Position numbers and translations under genes: made by a program | Shown: piece by piece, positions 10,270-20,276 of the stretch | Layout of the letters: each line of letters starts with the position of its first letter | How positions within the stretch are numbered: the stretch's first letter is position 1 | Origin: Leptotrichia sp. oral taxon 221 | Lineage (GTDB): Bacteria; Fusobacteriota; Fusobacteriia; Fusobacteriales; Leptotrichiaceae | Assembly: GCF_018128245.1 (NCBI RefSeq) | Contig: NZ_CP072378.1 | Coordinates: 744,001 to 808,000, forward strand | Length of the DNA stretch: 64,000 nucleotides | Direction: 5' to 3' | Notes under the pieces: model-generated | What the model saw: only the letters and a program-made list of their open reading frames with translations | What the model was told of the DNA's origin: nothing | The model's database searches: none

Positions 10270-11925
10270 ATGGGTGCAGCGACATCATTGAACACGCTTA
10301 ACTGGCAACAAATTATTTTTAGTTTCTTAGGTGGACTAGGAATGTTTTTATTCTGTATAAAGTATATGGGAGATGGATTGCAATTAGCAGCAGGAGATAG
10401 ATTGAAATATATCTTAGACAAATATACAACTTCTCCATTTTTGGGAGTTTTAGTTGGAATATTTGTAACAGTGCTAATACAATCAAGTTCAGGAACAACA
10501 GTTATTACAATTGGATTAGTAAGTGCAGGATTATTAACTTTAAGACAAGCTATTGGAATAATAATGGGAGCGAATATAGGAACAACGATAACATCGTTCA
10601 TAATTGGATTTAACATTTCGCATTTTTCATTACCGATAATATTTTTAGGAGCAGCGTTATTATTCTTCACAAAAGTAAAAACCCTTAACAATGCTGGTCG
10701 TATTTTATTCGGATTTGGAGGAATTTTCTATGCATTAACACTAATGTCTGGAGCAATGGAACCATTAAAATATTTACCAGATTTTAGAGTATGGACTGTT
10801 AATTTGAGTAAAAATCCAGTTTTAGGAGTATTCGTTGGAACATTAATTACAATGTTAGTTCAAGCATCAAGTGCAACAATAAGTATCTTACAAAATCTTT
10901 ACCAAGAAGGATTGATTGATTTAAAAGGAGCATTACCAGTTTTATTTGGAGATAATATCGGTACAACAATTACAGCAATAATCGCAGTAATTGGTTCAAA
11001 TACATCAGCAAAAAGATTAGCAGCTTCACACGTAATGTTTAACGTAATTGGAACATTAATATTTTTAATTTTATTAAGTCCTTTTTCTTCGTTCATTGGA
11101 TTCATGCAAAAATTCTTGCATCTAAATCCTAAAATGACAATAGCATTTTCTCATGGTACATTTAATGCAGTTACAACAGTTTTATTATTCCCATTCATTG
11201 GAGCTTTGGAATACATTGTTGTTAAGTTGATTAAAGAGAAAAAAGAAGTGGAAAAAGATGTCTACACAGTTAAATATTTAGACCCAATGTTGATGGGAAC
11301 ACCAAGTATTGCGTTGGGACAAGTAAAATTAGAATTGATTGAAATGACTAATTTCTCATTGGAAAATATAAAAGAATCGGTAGAATTTTTCAATACAAGA
11401 GAGGAAAAATACGCTAAAGAAGTAGAAGAAAAAGAAGAAGTTATAAACTACATTGATCAAGAAATTACAAAATACTTGACAGGAATATTGAGAGAAAATC
11501 TTAATGATAAAGACGGAGAAGATGTTACAGCTTATTTAGATATGTGTAGAGATATTGAAAGAATCGGAGATCACGCAGCTGGAATAATTCGAGAAGTTAA
11601 TTTAGGAATGAAAAAAAGTTTAAAATTCTCTAACTTAGTATATGAAGAAGTGGATACATTAACTAAAATTATAGTTAAAATGATAGAACTTTCAATCGAA
11701 GCAGTAAAAGATTCTAACAAAGAAAAAGCAATTGAAGTGTTAGATTTACATAATAAATTATACACAAAAGATAAAGAAATAAGGAAAAAACACCAAAAAA
11801 GATTGAGTGCACAAGAATGTGAAATAAAATCAGGATTGTTGTACACAGATTTATTATTACATTTCACTAGAGTAGGAGATCATGCAAGAAATCTAGCAGA
11901 AAAAGTAATAAATGGAATGGTTTAA
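10270..11925 (+). CDS. Na+/phosphate symporter with C-terminal PhoU-like domain (NptA/YjbB family)
   Basis: Inner-membrane sodium-coupled phosphate carrier. The first ~330 residues hold about eight hydrophobic segments with the two inverted Na/Pi-cotransporter repeats, marked by the paired motifs QSSSGTT (near residue 74) and QASSAT (near 200), each followed by a GxNIGTT/GDNIGTT stretch. Residues ~350-551 form a helical PhoU-like tail with two copies of the 'RIGDHA/RVGDHA' motif. PhoU-like tails are thought to sense phosphate or metals. AGGAGAG precedes the ATG. Monocistronic: its own putative promoter and a strong terminator follow it. Confidence 0.92.
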   Translation: MGAATSLNTLNWQQIIFSFLGGLGMFLFCIKYMGDGLQLAAGDRLKYILDKYTTSPFLGVLVGIFVTVLIQSSSGTTVITIGLVSAGLLTLRQAIGIIMGANIGTTITSFIIGFNISHFSLPIIFLGAALLFFTKVKTLNNAGRILFGFGGIFYALTLMSGAMEPLKYLPDFRVWTVNLSKNPVLGVFVGTLITMLVQASSATISILQNLYQEGLIDLKGALPVLFGDNIGTTITAIIAVIGSNTSAKRLAASHVMFNVIGTLIFLILLSPFSSFIGFMQKFLHLNPKMTIAFSHGTFNAVTTVLLFPFIGALEYIVVKLIKEKKEVEKDVYTVKYLDPMLMGTPSIALGQVKLELIEMTNFSLENIKESVEFFNTREEKYAKEVEEKEEVINYIDQEITKYLTGILRENLNDKDGEDVTAYLDMCRDIERIGDHAAGIIREVNLGMKKSLKFSNLVYEEVDTLTKIIVKMIELSIEAVKDSNKEKAIEVLDLHNKLYTKDKEIRKKHQKRLSAQECEIKSGLLYTDLLLHFTRVGDHARNLAEKVINGMV

Positions 11926-11953
11926 TATTTGGTAGAATATAATATAAAATTAA

Positions 11954-11991
11954 AACTATCTTGTGAAAGTTATTTTACAAGATAGTTTTTT
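11954..11991 (+). terminator. Intrinsic terminator after the phosphate symporter
   Basis: Perfect 11-bp stem (11954-11964 with 11977-11987), 12-base loop, then six T residues. The sbcC gene converges from the other side and may use the same hairpin, although its A-tract is weak. Confidence 0.9.
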
Positions 11992-12014
11992 ATTTCCATT
12001 TAAATTAATTTAAA

Positions 12015-15000
12015 TCAGCTAATAATATTCGCAGTACTAGTCCCGTCAGTAGATTTTGTTACAACAATTTGCTTATCAATCCGATTTTTTAACTCTTCAA
12101 CGTGAGAAATAATACCAATAAGTTTATTTTCATCAGACAATTTTATAAGTGCGTCAATTGCTGTTTTTAAGGTATCTTCGTCAAGTGTACCGAATCCTTC
12201 GTCAATAAACATTGTATCAAGTTGTATTCCTCCTGACATTGATTGAATTTCATCAGAAAACCCTAGAGCAAGTGACAGAGAAGCCATGAATGATTCACCA
12301 CCAGAAAGCGTTCTAACATTCCGAGTTGTATTGTTGTAGTGGTCGATGATTTCTAGTTCTAAGCCACTTTTTGATTTTGCATCTTTAGCTTCTTCTTCTC
12401 TTTTTAACTCATATTGAGCATTTGACATAATCATAAACCGCAAATTAGCTCTAGCGATAACCCTTTCAAAATATTTCATTTGAATATAAGTTTCAAAAGT
12501 AATTTTATCTTTTCCGCTAATTGTACCTTTTGTAGTCGCTGAAAGAGCCTGTATTGAGTCATATTTTTTTCTTATTTCAAATAATTTTTTAGATTGTTTT
12601 CCAATTTCATTTAATAATTTTTCATTAGCAATCAAATTAAACTTATTCTTATCAAATTTTTCTTTATGTTCTTTCAATTCCAAATCAATTTCTTTCTGTT
12701 GCTCTAAAAGTTCGTTTTTATCTTTAAAAGAACGATTTTGAATATCCAATTTTAAATTTGAGATTTCTCCTTCAAGACTTGCTAATTTTATTTGCAAATT
12801 ATTTAAAATTTCCTTTTCACTATTGATTTTATTTTCAGTTTTTAAAATATTATTTTTTAGCTCATTAATTTTTGTCAAAGAAACAGTTTCATCTTTAAAT
12901 TCTAATGATAACGAATCATTCATTTCAGCTAAATCCTTATTTAGAAGATTCAATCGTGTTTTAATTGCAACTTGCTCAGATTCATTTTCCTTAATAAAAC
13001 TCGAAATTTCATTAAGTTTTTCTTCAATTTTTGGAAATTCTTCTTCCAATTTTTTAAATAGATTAACATTTGTTTCTTCAGATTCAATATTTCTATCAAC
13101 CAAATCTAATTGTTCAGACAAATTCTGTTCCTTAGTAGTCACCAATTTTTCAATAGAATCAATCCAATTTTTTAAATTATTAGTAGAATTTAGTTCCTCA
13201 TTTTTCATTTGAGAATCAGAAACCAAATTACTATTTTCAGAAATCGATTTAGAAATAATTTTAATATTTTCCTCTAACTTAATCTTCTGATTTTCGAGCG
13301 TTTTTTTATCACTATCAAGTGAATTAAACTTCTCGTTTTTAATCTTTAATTCTTTATTCAACGATTGAATTTCCTTCTCAATTGTTTCCTTCTCAATTTT
13401 TCTATTATTTTCTTTATCTATCAAATTTCCAATTTCAATTAATTTATTTTCTAAAAATAAACTTTGTTCTTCAATCCAATTTTCTGCATTTTCAAATTCA
13501 ATTTTTTCATTATTTAACACTTTTTCAAAAGATTTTTTTCTATCTTCAAGTTTTCCTTTTATCCCAGAACAAATTTCACTTTGAGATTTTACCTCATTAG
13601 AAAGAGACAGAGCTTCATTTTCAAATTTTTCAATTTCATCTTTATCAAGATTCAAAATATCTTCTTCTGAAAGTATTTTAGCTGGATGTGGATGCGATGT
13701 TGAACCACAAACTGGACATTTTTCCCCTTCAACTAATTGTTGAGCGAGAATACCAGCTTGATTGTCGTTATAATTTTTTCTCATTTTTTTAGCAAGAGAA
13801 TCTTTCTGAGCATATTTTTCAGAAATTTCAGTATATTTTTTTTGTTCATTTTCTAATTCTACATTCAAATTCTTTATTTCAGAATATAAATTTTTATAAG
13901 AGTTTATATCTTGAATTCTAGAATTGTAATTAATTTTTTCAATTTCTATTTTGTTCTCATTTTTTTGAATATCATTAAAAGTTAACAGTTGATTATTTTG
14001 ATTTTCAATATTCTTTTCCAAAGAAGCAATTTCATTTCTTAAAGAATTAATGTCAAAATCAAATGTTATAATTGTTTCATTAATTTTTTCCAACTCACTG
14101 TTTTTAGAATTATAATCAAAAATATAATTTTTAAAAGTTGCTAATTCTTTAAATTTTAATTCTAAATTATTTTTCTCATAAATAAATTCTTGTAATTTTA
14201 TATTAGAATTTTTCAATTTTTCTTTATCGTTTTTATTTTTGTCTAATAATAAAGATTGTTCATTTTTTTGAGTTTCTAAATCCAACTTTTCAGAAATTTT
14301 TATTTCAAGCGAATCATTTTCTTCAGAAATTTTCTTTTTTAGATTAGAAATTTTTTCATAAATCTCTAAATCTTTTTCAATAGAGCTAATTTTATCAGTA
14401 TTATTCTTAATTGATTTTTGTAATTCTGGATGAAGTAAAATCAAATCTTTATAGATTTTAACATCTTTATTTACAATTTCAAATTCGCTATTTTTTTGCT
14501 CTAACTGTAATTTTTTATTTTCAACTTCTTGTGCTTCATTCAAAGCCAATAAATTTTTCTCTTTTTTTGCTTGAATTTCATCATTTTCACGAGAATAAAT
14601 ATCATTTTTCTTTTTTTGAAAGTCAATAACTTCTTCTAAGAACTCTTGAAAATTAGTCTTAATCCTATTTTCATAGTCTGGAAATTTTTCTAAAAACTCT
14701 TCGTTTTCATCAAATGAGATATTTTCTTTAGAATTACTCAATTTATCTGTTAGAGAGTTATATTGATTTTTATATTTATCATTCAATTCATCAAGTTTTT
14801 TTTCAAAAGATTCATATTTTTCAGTATTAAAAATTTTTCTAAAGGTTTGGCTTCGCTCTTTTGTGTCTGCAAGTAAAATTTTCATAAAATCACCTTGAGC
14901 AATCATACAAATTTGCTTAAATTGTTTTTGAGTAATTCCTAAAATTTCTTCAACTTTTTTATTAACATTTTTTTCACTCTTGTCTATTATTTTTCCATCT

Positions 15001-15362
15001 GGTAGGATTAAAGTGGCGTTTGCAGCTTGTTTTGTAGTTGGATTTTTTCCTCTTTTCGCAAGTCTTTCGTATTCAGGATTTCTTCTAATTACATATTTTT
15101 CATCTCTGTAAAGAAATTCCAATTCAACAAAAGTTTCAGTAGACAAATCAGCATATTTTGAACGTAGCATTTTTCCATCACGATCTTTACCACTAGCCTC
15201 TCCAAAAAGTGCAAAGTTTATCGCATCAAAAATAGTAGTTTTTCCAGCACCAGTATCTCCTGTAATTAAATAAATACCATAATTCCCCAATTTTTCTAAA
15301 TCAAATACTTGCTCTTTAGCGTAAGGTCCAAAGCCAGAAACAGTTAATTTTAAAGGTCTCAT
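12015..15362 (-). CDS. sbcC: Exonuclease SbcCD subunit C (Rad50-like ATPase)
   Basis: SMC-like ATPase subunit of the SbcCD nuclease, which opens hairpins and processes DNA ends during recombination and repair. The N-terminus has Walker A GDTGAGKTT (about residues 34-42); two long, K/E/N-rich coiled coils flank a zinc hook CPVCG near residue 546, almost exactly the middle of the 1115 residues; the C-terminus holds the signature LSGGESF and Walker B FIDEGFGTLD. Its ATG overlaps the sbcD stop codon (ATGA), so translation is coupled. Full length for the family. Confidence 0.96.
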   Translation of the reverse strand: MRPLKLTVSGFGPYAKEQVFDLEKLGNYGIYLITGDTGAGKTTIFDAINFALFGEASGKDRDGKMLRSKYADLSTETFVELEFLYRDEKYVIRRNPEYERLAKRGKNPTTKQAANATLILPDGKIIDKSEKNVNKKVEEILGITQKQFKQICMIAQGDFMKILLADTKERSQTFRKIFNTEKYESFEKKLDELNDKYKNQYNSLTDKLSNSKENISFDENEEFLEKFPDYENRIKTNFQEFLEEVIDFQKKKNDIYSRENDEIQAKKEKNLLALNEAQEVENKKLQLEQKNSEFEIVNKDVKIYKDLILLHPELQKSIKNNTDKISSIEKDLEIYEKISNLKKKISEENDSLEIKISEKLDLETQKNEQSLLLDKNKNDKEKLKNSNIKLQEFIYEKNNLELKFKELATFKNYIFDYNSKNSELEKINETIITFDFDINSLRNEIASLEKNIENQNNQLLTFNDIQKNENKIEIEKINYNSRIQDINSYKNLYSEIKNLNVELENEQKKYTEISEKYAQKDSLAKKMRKNYNDNQAGILAQQLVEGEKCPVCGSTSHPHPAKILSEEDILNLDKDEIEKFENEALSLSNEVKSQSEICSGIKGKLEDRKKSFEKVLNNEKIEFENAENWIEEQSLFLENKLIEIGNLIDKENNRKIEKETIEKEIQSLNKELKIKNEKFNSLDSDKKTLENQKIKLEENIKIISKSISENSNLVSDSQMKNEELNSTNNLKNWIDSIEKLVTTKEQNLSEQLDLVDRNIESEETNVNLFKKLEEEFPKIEEKLNEISSFIKENESEQVAIKTRLNLLNKDLAEMNDSLSLEFKDETVSLTKINELKNNILKTENKINSEKEILNNLQIKLASLEGEISNLKLDIQNRSFKDKNELLEQQKEIDLELKEHKEKFDKNKFNLIANEKLLNEIGKQSKKLFEIRKKYDSIQALSATTKGTISGKDKITFETYIQMKYFERVIARANLRFMIMSNAQYELKREEEAKDAKSKSGLELEIIDHYNNTTRNVRTLSGGESFMASLSLALGFSDEIQSMSGGIQLDTMFIDEGFGTLDEDTLKTAIDALIKLSDENKLIGIISHVEELKNRIDKQIVVTKSTDGTSTANIIS

Positions 15363-16498
15363 TTATTTTCCTCCCAAACTTCTTCCATTATTTTTTTTAT
15401 AATTTCCTTTTGCTCATCGTTCATTTCTTTATTATTTTGCAATTTATAGAATTCTGAAAAAATTTCTAATGGATTTTTATTTTCGATAACCATGTCATCT
15501 AGATTTATTTTTCTAGATTCACGAGTTCGTATGTTATCGTATTCTAATTTCATAATATTTTTGTAAATAACTCGCAATTTTTGTATCGCATCAGCCACAT
15601 TAAATTCATCAGTCAAAGTAACATGAATGTAATCGTCAGTATTAGTATTTTCATAGCTAGTTTTTGTAGTTAATTCTTCGTAAGTCCCCCTTATTTTACG
15701 CATATCCCTTTTAGGAATAAGAGGAATCATACGTAAATTAAAATCCTCTTTTGAGTTAATTTCTATTATTGAAACAGATTTTGTATCATTAACTTCAGAA
15801 AATGAGTATTTTAAAGGTGTTCCACAATAACGAATTCTCTCTGTACCAATTTTTTGCGGTCTATGAATATGTCCAAGTGCAACATAATCAAAATCCTCAA
15901 AAACAGAAGCATCAACATTATCAAGCCCTCCAACACTAATTTCTTCAGATTCAGTTCGACTCGCTCCAGTCACAAACTGATGTGCAATCAAAATATTTAT
16001 TTCAGAAGTGTCAAGTTTTAAATTATCGATAACAACCTTTATTGCATCAGTATAAGATTCAATTTTTTCATCTGGGAAAAATCGTTTAACATGACTAGGT
16101 TTCACAAATGGCAAAAGATAAAAATTAGCACTTCCAAAATCGTTCTTTAGAGTGTATTTTGAAATTTTTCCATTATAAACTGGTGAAATATAAATTTTCC
16201 CCATCGCCATAAGACTTGAACCAAAAGCTAATCTTTCAGCAGAATCATGATTTCCACTAATTATAAAAGTAGTCGTCTTTCGCTTAGAAATACCCGCTAT
16301 AAAGCTATCTAGCAATTCCACTGCTTCAATAGATGGAACTTGCTTATCATAAACATCCCCTGCAATTATTACCGCATCAGGCTTCTCCTTATCAATAATT
16401 TCTAAAATTTGATTTAAAATATGTTTTTGGTCGTCAATCATTGAAAATTCATTGACTCTTTTTCCAATATGTAAATCAGCTAAATGAATTATTTTCAC
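15359..16498 (-). CDS. sbcD: Exonuclease SbcCD subunit D (Mre11-like nuclease)
   Basis: Metallophosphoesterase nuclease subunit partnered with SbcC. Metal-binding motifs appear in the expected order: DLHIGKR (residues 8-14), GDVYD, SGNHDS, then 'AHQF' and GHIHRPQ. C-terminal residues ~280-379 form the capping/dimer region. The start is GTG (16496-16498), preceded on the minus strand by AGGGG at good spacing. A TATAAT on the minus strand (16559-16554) is a plausible -10 for the sbcDC operon, divergent from the small secreted-protein gene. Confidence 0.96.
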   Translation of the reverse strand: MKIIHLADLHIGKRVNEFSMIDDQKHILNQILEIIDKEKPDAVIIAGDVYDKQVPSIEAVELLDSFIAGISKRKTTTFIISGNHDSAERLAFGSSLMAMGKIYISPVYNGKISKYTLKNDFGSANFYLLPFVKPSHVKRFFPDEKIESYTDAIKVVIDNLKLDTSEINILIAHQFVTGASRTESEEISVGGLDNVDASVFEDFDYVALGHIHRPQKIGTERIRYCGTPLKYSFSEVNDTKSVSIIEINSKEDFNLRMIPLIPKRDMRKIRGTYEELTTKTSYENTNTDDYIHVTLTDEFNVADAIQKLRVIYKNIMKLEYDNIRTRESRKINLDDMVIENKNPLEIFSEFYKLQNNKEMNDEQKEIIKKIMEEVWEENK

Positions 16499-16614
16499 TA
16501 TAAATCCCCTCTTTTCATTAAAATTTATAAAATTTTTAAAATGTTACAAAAATATTATACTATAAAATTAAAAAATGATAAACAAAAAAATAAATAGCTA
16601 TACAGTGAAAATTT

Positions 16615-16623
16615 TGATATAAT
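16615..16623 (+). promoter_or_regulatory. Extended -10 promoter
   Basis: TGATATAAT (TGn plus TATAAT at 16618-16623) without a good -35, 37 bases before the ATG of the secreted-protein gene; AAGGAG follows. Confidence 0.5.
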
Positions 16624-16659
16624 TTAAAATGTGAAAAAGAAAAAGGAGAACGTGAGTTT

Positions 16660-17124
16660 ATGAAAAAAATATTAATATTGAGTATGTTTTTAGGAAGTTT
16701 TAGTAGTTTTGCATTAGGATATGATTTACCGTTTACAAATGATGGAAAATTTTATGAGGAAAAATTGTTAAATAGAGAAATAAGTACTGAAGATACAACT
16801 TTAAAAATAGAAAAATTGTCAGATCAAAAATATAAAGTTGTATATTATAATGATTTTGAAACAGGAGAGAAGACTGATAAACCAACATTTTCAGTAGATG
16901 CAATGAAAAATAAAAATATGATATGTGACGATACAGACGTTTGTATTGCATATGATACAAAATTGAAAAGAGCTGTATTTGTAGATAAAGATACAAATAA
17001 AATTATTTTTCCTGAAGTATTAGATAGCGATAATGGAAAAACAGATGAAATTTTAGAAAAATTGTATCCGAATGATTTTGGAAAGGCTAAAGACAATGAT
17101 ATTGAGTCTGGAGTAGAGCGTTAA
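16660..17124 (+). CDS. Small secreted protein, unknown function
   Basis: Not recognised. It starts with a clear Sec signal peptide (Lys-Lys then a hydrophobic run, likely cut after 'FALG', about residue 20), leaving a soluble, acidic mature protein of about 134 residues with two cysteines close together (MICDDTDVCIAY) that could form a disulfide. No membrane segment follows, so a periplasmic location is likely. Promoter and RBS (AAAGGAG) suggest it is expressed alone, divergent from sbcD. It is probably a lineage-specific gene. Confidence 0.75.
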   Translation: MKKILILSMFLGSFSSFALGYDLPFTNDGKFYEEKLLNREISTEDTTLKIEKLSDQKYKVVYYNDFETGEKTDKPTFSVDAMKNKNMICDDTDVCIAYDTKLKRAVFVDKDTNKIIFPEVLDSDNGKTDEILEKLYPNDFGKAKDNDIESGVER

Positions 17125-17147
17125 AAATGTTAGTTAAATGAAATTAA

Positions 17148-17176
17148 TTGACTATACAAACAAAATGTGATTAAAT
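17148..17176 (+). promoter_or_regulatory. Promoter of the C26 hydrolase gene
   Basis: TTGACT (17148-17153), a 17-base spacer and TTAAAT (17171-17176) preceded by TGA (extended -10). Transcription would start near 17183, which supports ATG 17216 as the start codon rather than the upstream GTG. Confidence 0.6.
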
Positions 17177-17215
17177 ATATTTGTGAATTGCTTTAGTTTG
17201 AAGGAGGATAAGAGA

Positions 17216-17956
17216 ATGAGTAAAAAACCTATAATTGGAATTTCAGGAAGTGTACAAATTTCAGAAAAAGGATTATTTGCAGGACATAGAAGAGCTTGCG
17301 TCGGAAATAATTATGTGGAAGCAGTGATTGCTGCTGGAGGAATTCCTTTTATCATCCCAATTAATGCAGATGAGGATGTTATTAGAGGAGCTGTTGATGC
17401 AATTGATGCTTTAATTATGTCAGGAGGTCACGATGTATCTCCAATTTGCTATAACGAAGAACCTATGCAAAAATTAGAAGCTACATTTCTTGAAAGAGAT
17501 AAATTTGATTCATTATTGATAGGTGAAGCTCAAAAGAAAGGGAAACCTATTTTAGGAATCTGTCGTGGAGTTCAAATTTTGAATGTTGTAAATGGTGGGA
17601 CATTGTACCAAGACGTTTCTTATGCAAAAGATGTCTTCATTCAACATTTTCAAAAAACTAAATCAGATGATTTATCTCATTCTGTAAAAATTGATAAAAA
17701 CAGTTTTTTAGGAGATATTTTTGATGGAGAAGAAACAGGATTAATTAACAGTTTCCATCATCAAATTTTGAAGGATGTGGCACCTGGATTTAGAGTGATT
17801 GCACAAAGTCCAGATGGAGCTATTGAAGGTATTCAAAAAGATTGTGACGATAATTTGATTGTTGGATTACAGTGGCATCCAGAATTATTAGCTGCGAACA
17901 ATATTCCAGCACAAAAAATATTCAAAAAATTTATAAAATATGTTACAGAAAAATAA
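17216..17956 (+). CDS. Gamma-glutamyl-gamma-aminobutyrate hydrolase family protein (peptidase C26)
   Basis: Class I glutamine amidotransferase-like hydrolase; relatives (PuuD) cleave gamma-glutamyl-GABA, others other gamma-glutamyl amides. Visible motifs: 'MSGGHDVSP', the nucleophile elbow GICRGVQ (Cys), and the catalytic His and Glu in 'LQWHPE'. About 246 aa, normal for the family. An upstream in-frame GTG (17183) would add 11 unconserved-looking residues; ATG 17216 has AAGGAGG (17201-17207) in front. No putrescine-pathway neighbours are present, so the exact substrate is open. Confidence 0.9.
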   Translation: MSKKPIIGISGSVQISEKGLFAGHRRACVGNNYVEAVIAAGGIPFIIPINADEDVIRGAVDAIDALIMSGGHDVSPICYNEEPMQKLEATFLERDKFDSLLIGEAQKKGKPILGICRGVQILNVVNGGTLYQDVSYAKDVFIQHFQKTKSDDLSHSVKIDKNSFLGDIFDGEETGLINSFHHQILKDVAPGFRVIAQSPDGAIEGIQKDCDDNLIVGLQWHPELLAANNIPAQKIFKKFIKYVTEK

Positions 17957-18014
17957 AATGTGACACAATTCTTTGATGTTGTGCCATATTATTGATGATT
18001 GGAGATGAATAAAA

Positions 18015-19328
18015 TTGGCAAAAAAGAATGAAAAAGTTGTGTTACTAATTGAAGAATTAAAATTGATAAATAAAAATATTTTTTTTGATTTAGTGATTGA
18101 TAATTTTAATAATGATTTGTTAGAAAAAAAATTTGGGAAAAAATTGAATGAAAATTCAATTTTTTTTGAGAGAGAAATTGATATTATTGGGAAAATTGAT
18201 GAGTTAAATAAAGATTTTTTGAGAAAAATTGTAGAAACAAATAATTCTTATGTTGAAAAGAAATGTTTGAATTTTGCGAAAGAAGACTATTTGAGGGAAT
18301 TTCAGAGGGATAAAATTTTAAGGGTAAACGGAAGAGGATTGAATCCAGAGCAAATGATAATGTATGTTTTAAGTACAAATAAACTGGTTGAATTTTTAGA
18401 TTTTTTCAAGGAAGAATATTTTAAATATATCGAGAAATTGAAAGAGAATAAGCAGGAAATATTGGAGAAAGAGACATTTTTGAAAGAAGCTATGGAAGAA
18501 CTGGAAAATGAGGATTTTGAGAAGGAATTTCAAGAGAGTATAAGTGCAAAATATATAAATGTTAAGAAGAGAAATTTGGAAAAATTATCGCAAAAATATG
18601 GTTTAGAATTTGATGAAGAAAATAGAAAATTTAATGTTTCAGCAGAATTTATCAGCTTTTTTGATGAAAAAATGAAGGAATATTTTTTGATGAGAAAAAA
18701 TTTTAAGAGAGGGTTTGAGTTTTTTAATATAAATTCGTATAAGGTTAGTGAAAAAGAAAGGGATTTAGAAGAGATAATTACTGACATTGAGGGAATTGAG
18801 CAGGAAAATAAATTTTTAAATTCTATTTGTGATAAACTTGAAGAAGAAAATAAAAAGTTGAAGGAAGATTTGAGAAAACACAGGAATAAAGAGGCTGAGA
18901 AGACGATTAAAAAACAGAAAAAAGAAATTAAAAAATTGAGTATTCAGATAAAAAGTCTTGAAAAAGAAATTGAAAATATGGAACAGGATGAGAATATTGA
19001 AGTAGTTGAAAATGTGAATATAAAAGAGTTGTCAGAAGAAAAGACGATAGACTTGACGAATCAGAATGTAAAAGTAGTTGGTGGTAGATGGAGTCAAAAA
19101 GTTATTGAAAAAGCTGAAAAATATGCGAAAGAAAAAGGATTTAAAATAGAATTTATTCATGCTACAGCTGTTTTTAGAAACTCAGATAAATTAAAAAATT
19201 CAGATATCGTAATCTTTGATACATCTTACAACTCTCATTCAGCATATTACAAGCTAAAAAGCTACGGAGTCAAAATATATCGAATTTCAACTTCAAATTT
19301 AGATAAAATCAAAAATTTTTCTAAATAA
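18015..19328 (+). CDS. Coiled-coil protein with C-terminal DUF2325-like domain
   Basis: 437 residues. Residues 1-~330 are highly charged and helical, ending in a coiled coil of about 80 residues (K/E heptads near 270-330). The last ~85 residues look like a DUF2325 fold: 'VVGGRW' start, alternating strands and helices, 'DIVIFDTSYNSHSAYYKLK' and 'GVKIYRIS'. DUF2325 proteins are usually stand-alone and about 100 aa, so the long helical fusion is notable. Function unknown. TTG start, 10 bases after GGAG; the upstream ATG is out of frame. The domain call is from memory of the pattern. Confidence 0.65.
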   Translation: MAKKNEKVVLLIEELKLINKNIFFDLVIDNFNNDLLEKKFGKKLNENSIFFEREIDIIGKIDELNKDFLRKIVETNNSYVEKKCLNFAKEDYLREFQRDKILRVNGRGLNPEQMIMYVLSTNKLVEFLDFFKEEYFKYIEKLKENKQEILEKETFLKEAMEELENEDFEKEFQESISAKYINVKKRNLEKLSQKYGLEFDEENRKFNVSAEFISFFDEKMKEYFLMRKNFKRGFEFFNINSYKVSEKERDLEEIITDIEGIEQENKFLNSICDKLEEENKKLKEDLRKHRNKEAEKTIKKQKKEIKKLSIQIKSLEKEIENMEQDENIEVVENVNIKELSEEKTIDLTNQNVKVVGGRWSQKVIEKAEKYAKEKGFKIEFIHATAVFRNSDKLKNSDIVIFDTSYNSHSAYYKLKSYGVKIYRISTSNLDKIKNFSK

Positions 19329-19400
19329 TTTTTTGCTGAAATTATATGAGTTAGTAAATGAGAAGCATAGTTATATTAATAGTTATATTAAATGAAAGAC

Positions 19401-19429
19401 TTTAATTTTTGTAAAAAAAATGATATGAT
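19401..19429 (+). promoter_or_regulatory. Putative promoter of the membrane-anchored protein gene
   Basis: TTTAAT (19401-19406), 17-base spacer, TATGAT (19424-19429) preceded by TGA (extended -10). Confidence 0.45.
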
Positions 19430-19511
19430 ATACAAATATGAATACTTTTTAGTGAGGAAGAAAAAATTTCAATAATAAAAGAAATGGAAAAAATACAGAA
19501 AAGGAGAAAAA

Positions 19512-20228
19512 ATGAAGAAATTATTGTATTTGTTATCAATTATAGTTACGTTGATTTTGATTGTTAATTTTTCTAAAAAAATAACGAGAAATTATAGATT
19601 AAATTTGACGGAAAATTTCTATTTAGAAGATAAATTTTCAAAAGTGAATAAAAATGTTGAAGCTATATTGATTGGAAAAGATTATAGCTATTCTGATAGT
19701 TCGAAACAGAATTATTATACAAGAAATGAGTACGGTTATGTAGATAAATTACTTAGGATAAATGAAGTTTGGGTTGGAAGGATAGCTCCTTATGAGGAAA
19801 CAATGAAAGATGCTACATATTTTTGGGATGACGAAGATATGTCTAATTTGATATTAAAAGAAAAATTGAAAGAATATGCGGGATATTTTGTGATTGATAA
19901 GGATTTTGTGCAAAAGGGAATGACAGAAGATCAATTGAAAAATTATTTGAGCGAAAAGAAACTGAATTTCAAAAATCCTAGCTATTATATAGAAAGTTTA
20001 GGAACAAAGGAAAATTTGGAGCCTAAATATCTTGAAAAAAATGAAAAATTAATTGAAGCTGGAAAAAATCCAAGAACAATTAAATATTATGAAGATACTA
20101 GAAGATTTATAAAAAATGGGTTGACAGTGTTATTAATATTTGAAATTATTGGATTTGTGATGTCTTTTAAAAGAAGAATTAAAAGAGCAGTTAAGAAAAT
20201 TTTACGAAATACAGTATATTTTCAGTAG
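19512..20228 (+). CDS. Membrane-anchored protein, unknown function
   Basis: Not recognised. 238 residues with an N-terminal hydrophobic segment (about 3-22) and a second near the C-terminus (about 200-218, 'GLTVLLIFEIIGFVMSF') followed by a very basic tail (KRRIKRAVKK), which would stay in the cytoplasm. The ~175-residue middle would then face the periplasm; it is rich in Tyr, Lys and Asp with no cysteines. AAGGAG lies 6-7 bases before the ATG. Probably monocistronic, as the following ATPase has its own -10-like sequence. Confidence 0.65.
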   Translation: MKKLLYLLSIIVTLILIVNFSKKITRNYRLNLTENFYLEDKFSKVNKNVEAILIGKDYSYSDSSKQNYYTRNEYGYVDKLLRINEVWVGRIAPYEETMKDATYFWDDEDMSNLILKEKLKEYAGYFVIDKDFVQKGMTEDQLKNYLSEKKLNFKNPSYYIESLGTKENLEPKYLEKNEKLIEAGKNPRTIKYYEDTRRFIKNGLTVLLIFEIIGFVMSFKRRIKRAVKKILRNTVYFQ

Positions 20229-20276
20229 ATTTTAGAACTTTTGTAAAAAAAGAGTGAAATAAATACAAATTTAGTG

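Noticed and set aside
10233-10691. 152-codon minus-strand ORF over the phosphate symporter
   Set aside because: Antisense shadow of a strongly conserved membrane protein.
13382-13600. Plus-strand ORFs inside sbcC
   Set aside because: F/L/S-rich complements of the K/E/N-rich coiled-coil codons, with no start signals.
17957-17993. Hairpin after the C26 hydrolase gene as a terminator
   Set aside because: The stem has a mismatch and no T-tract follows; at best a weak terminator.
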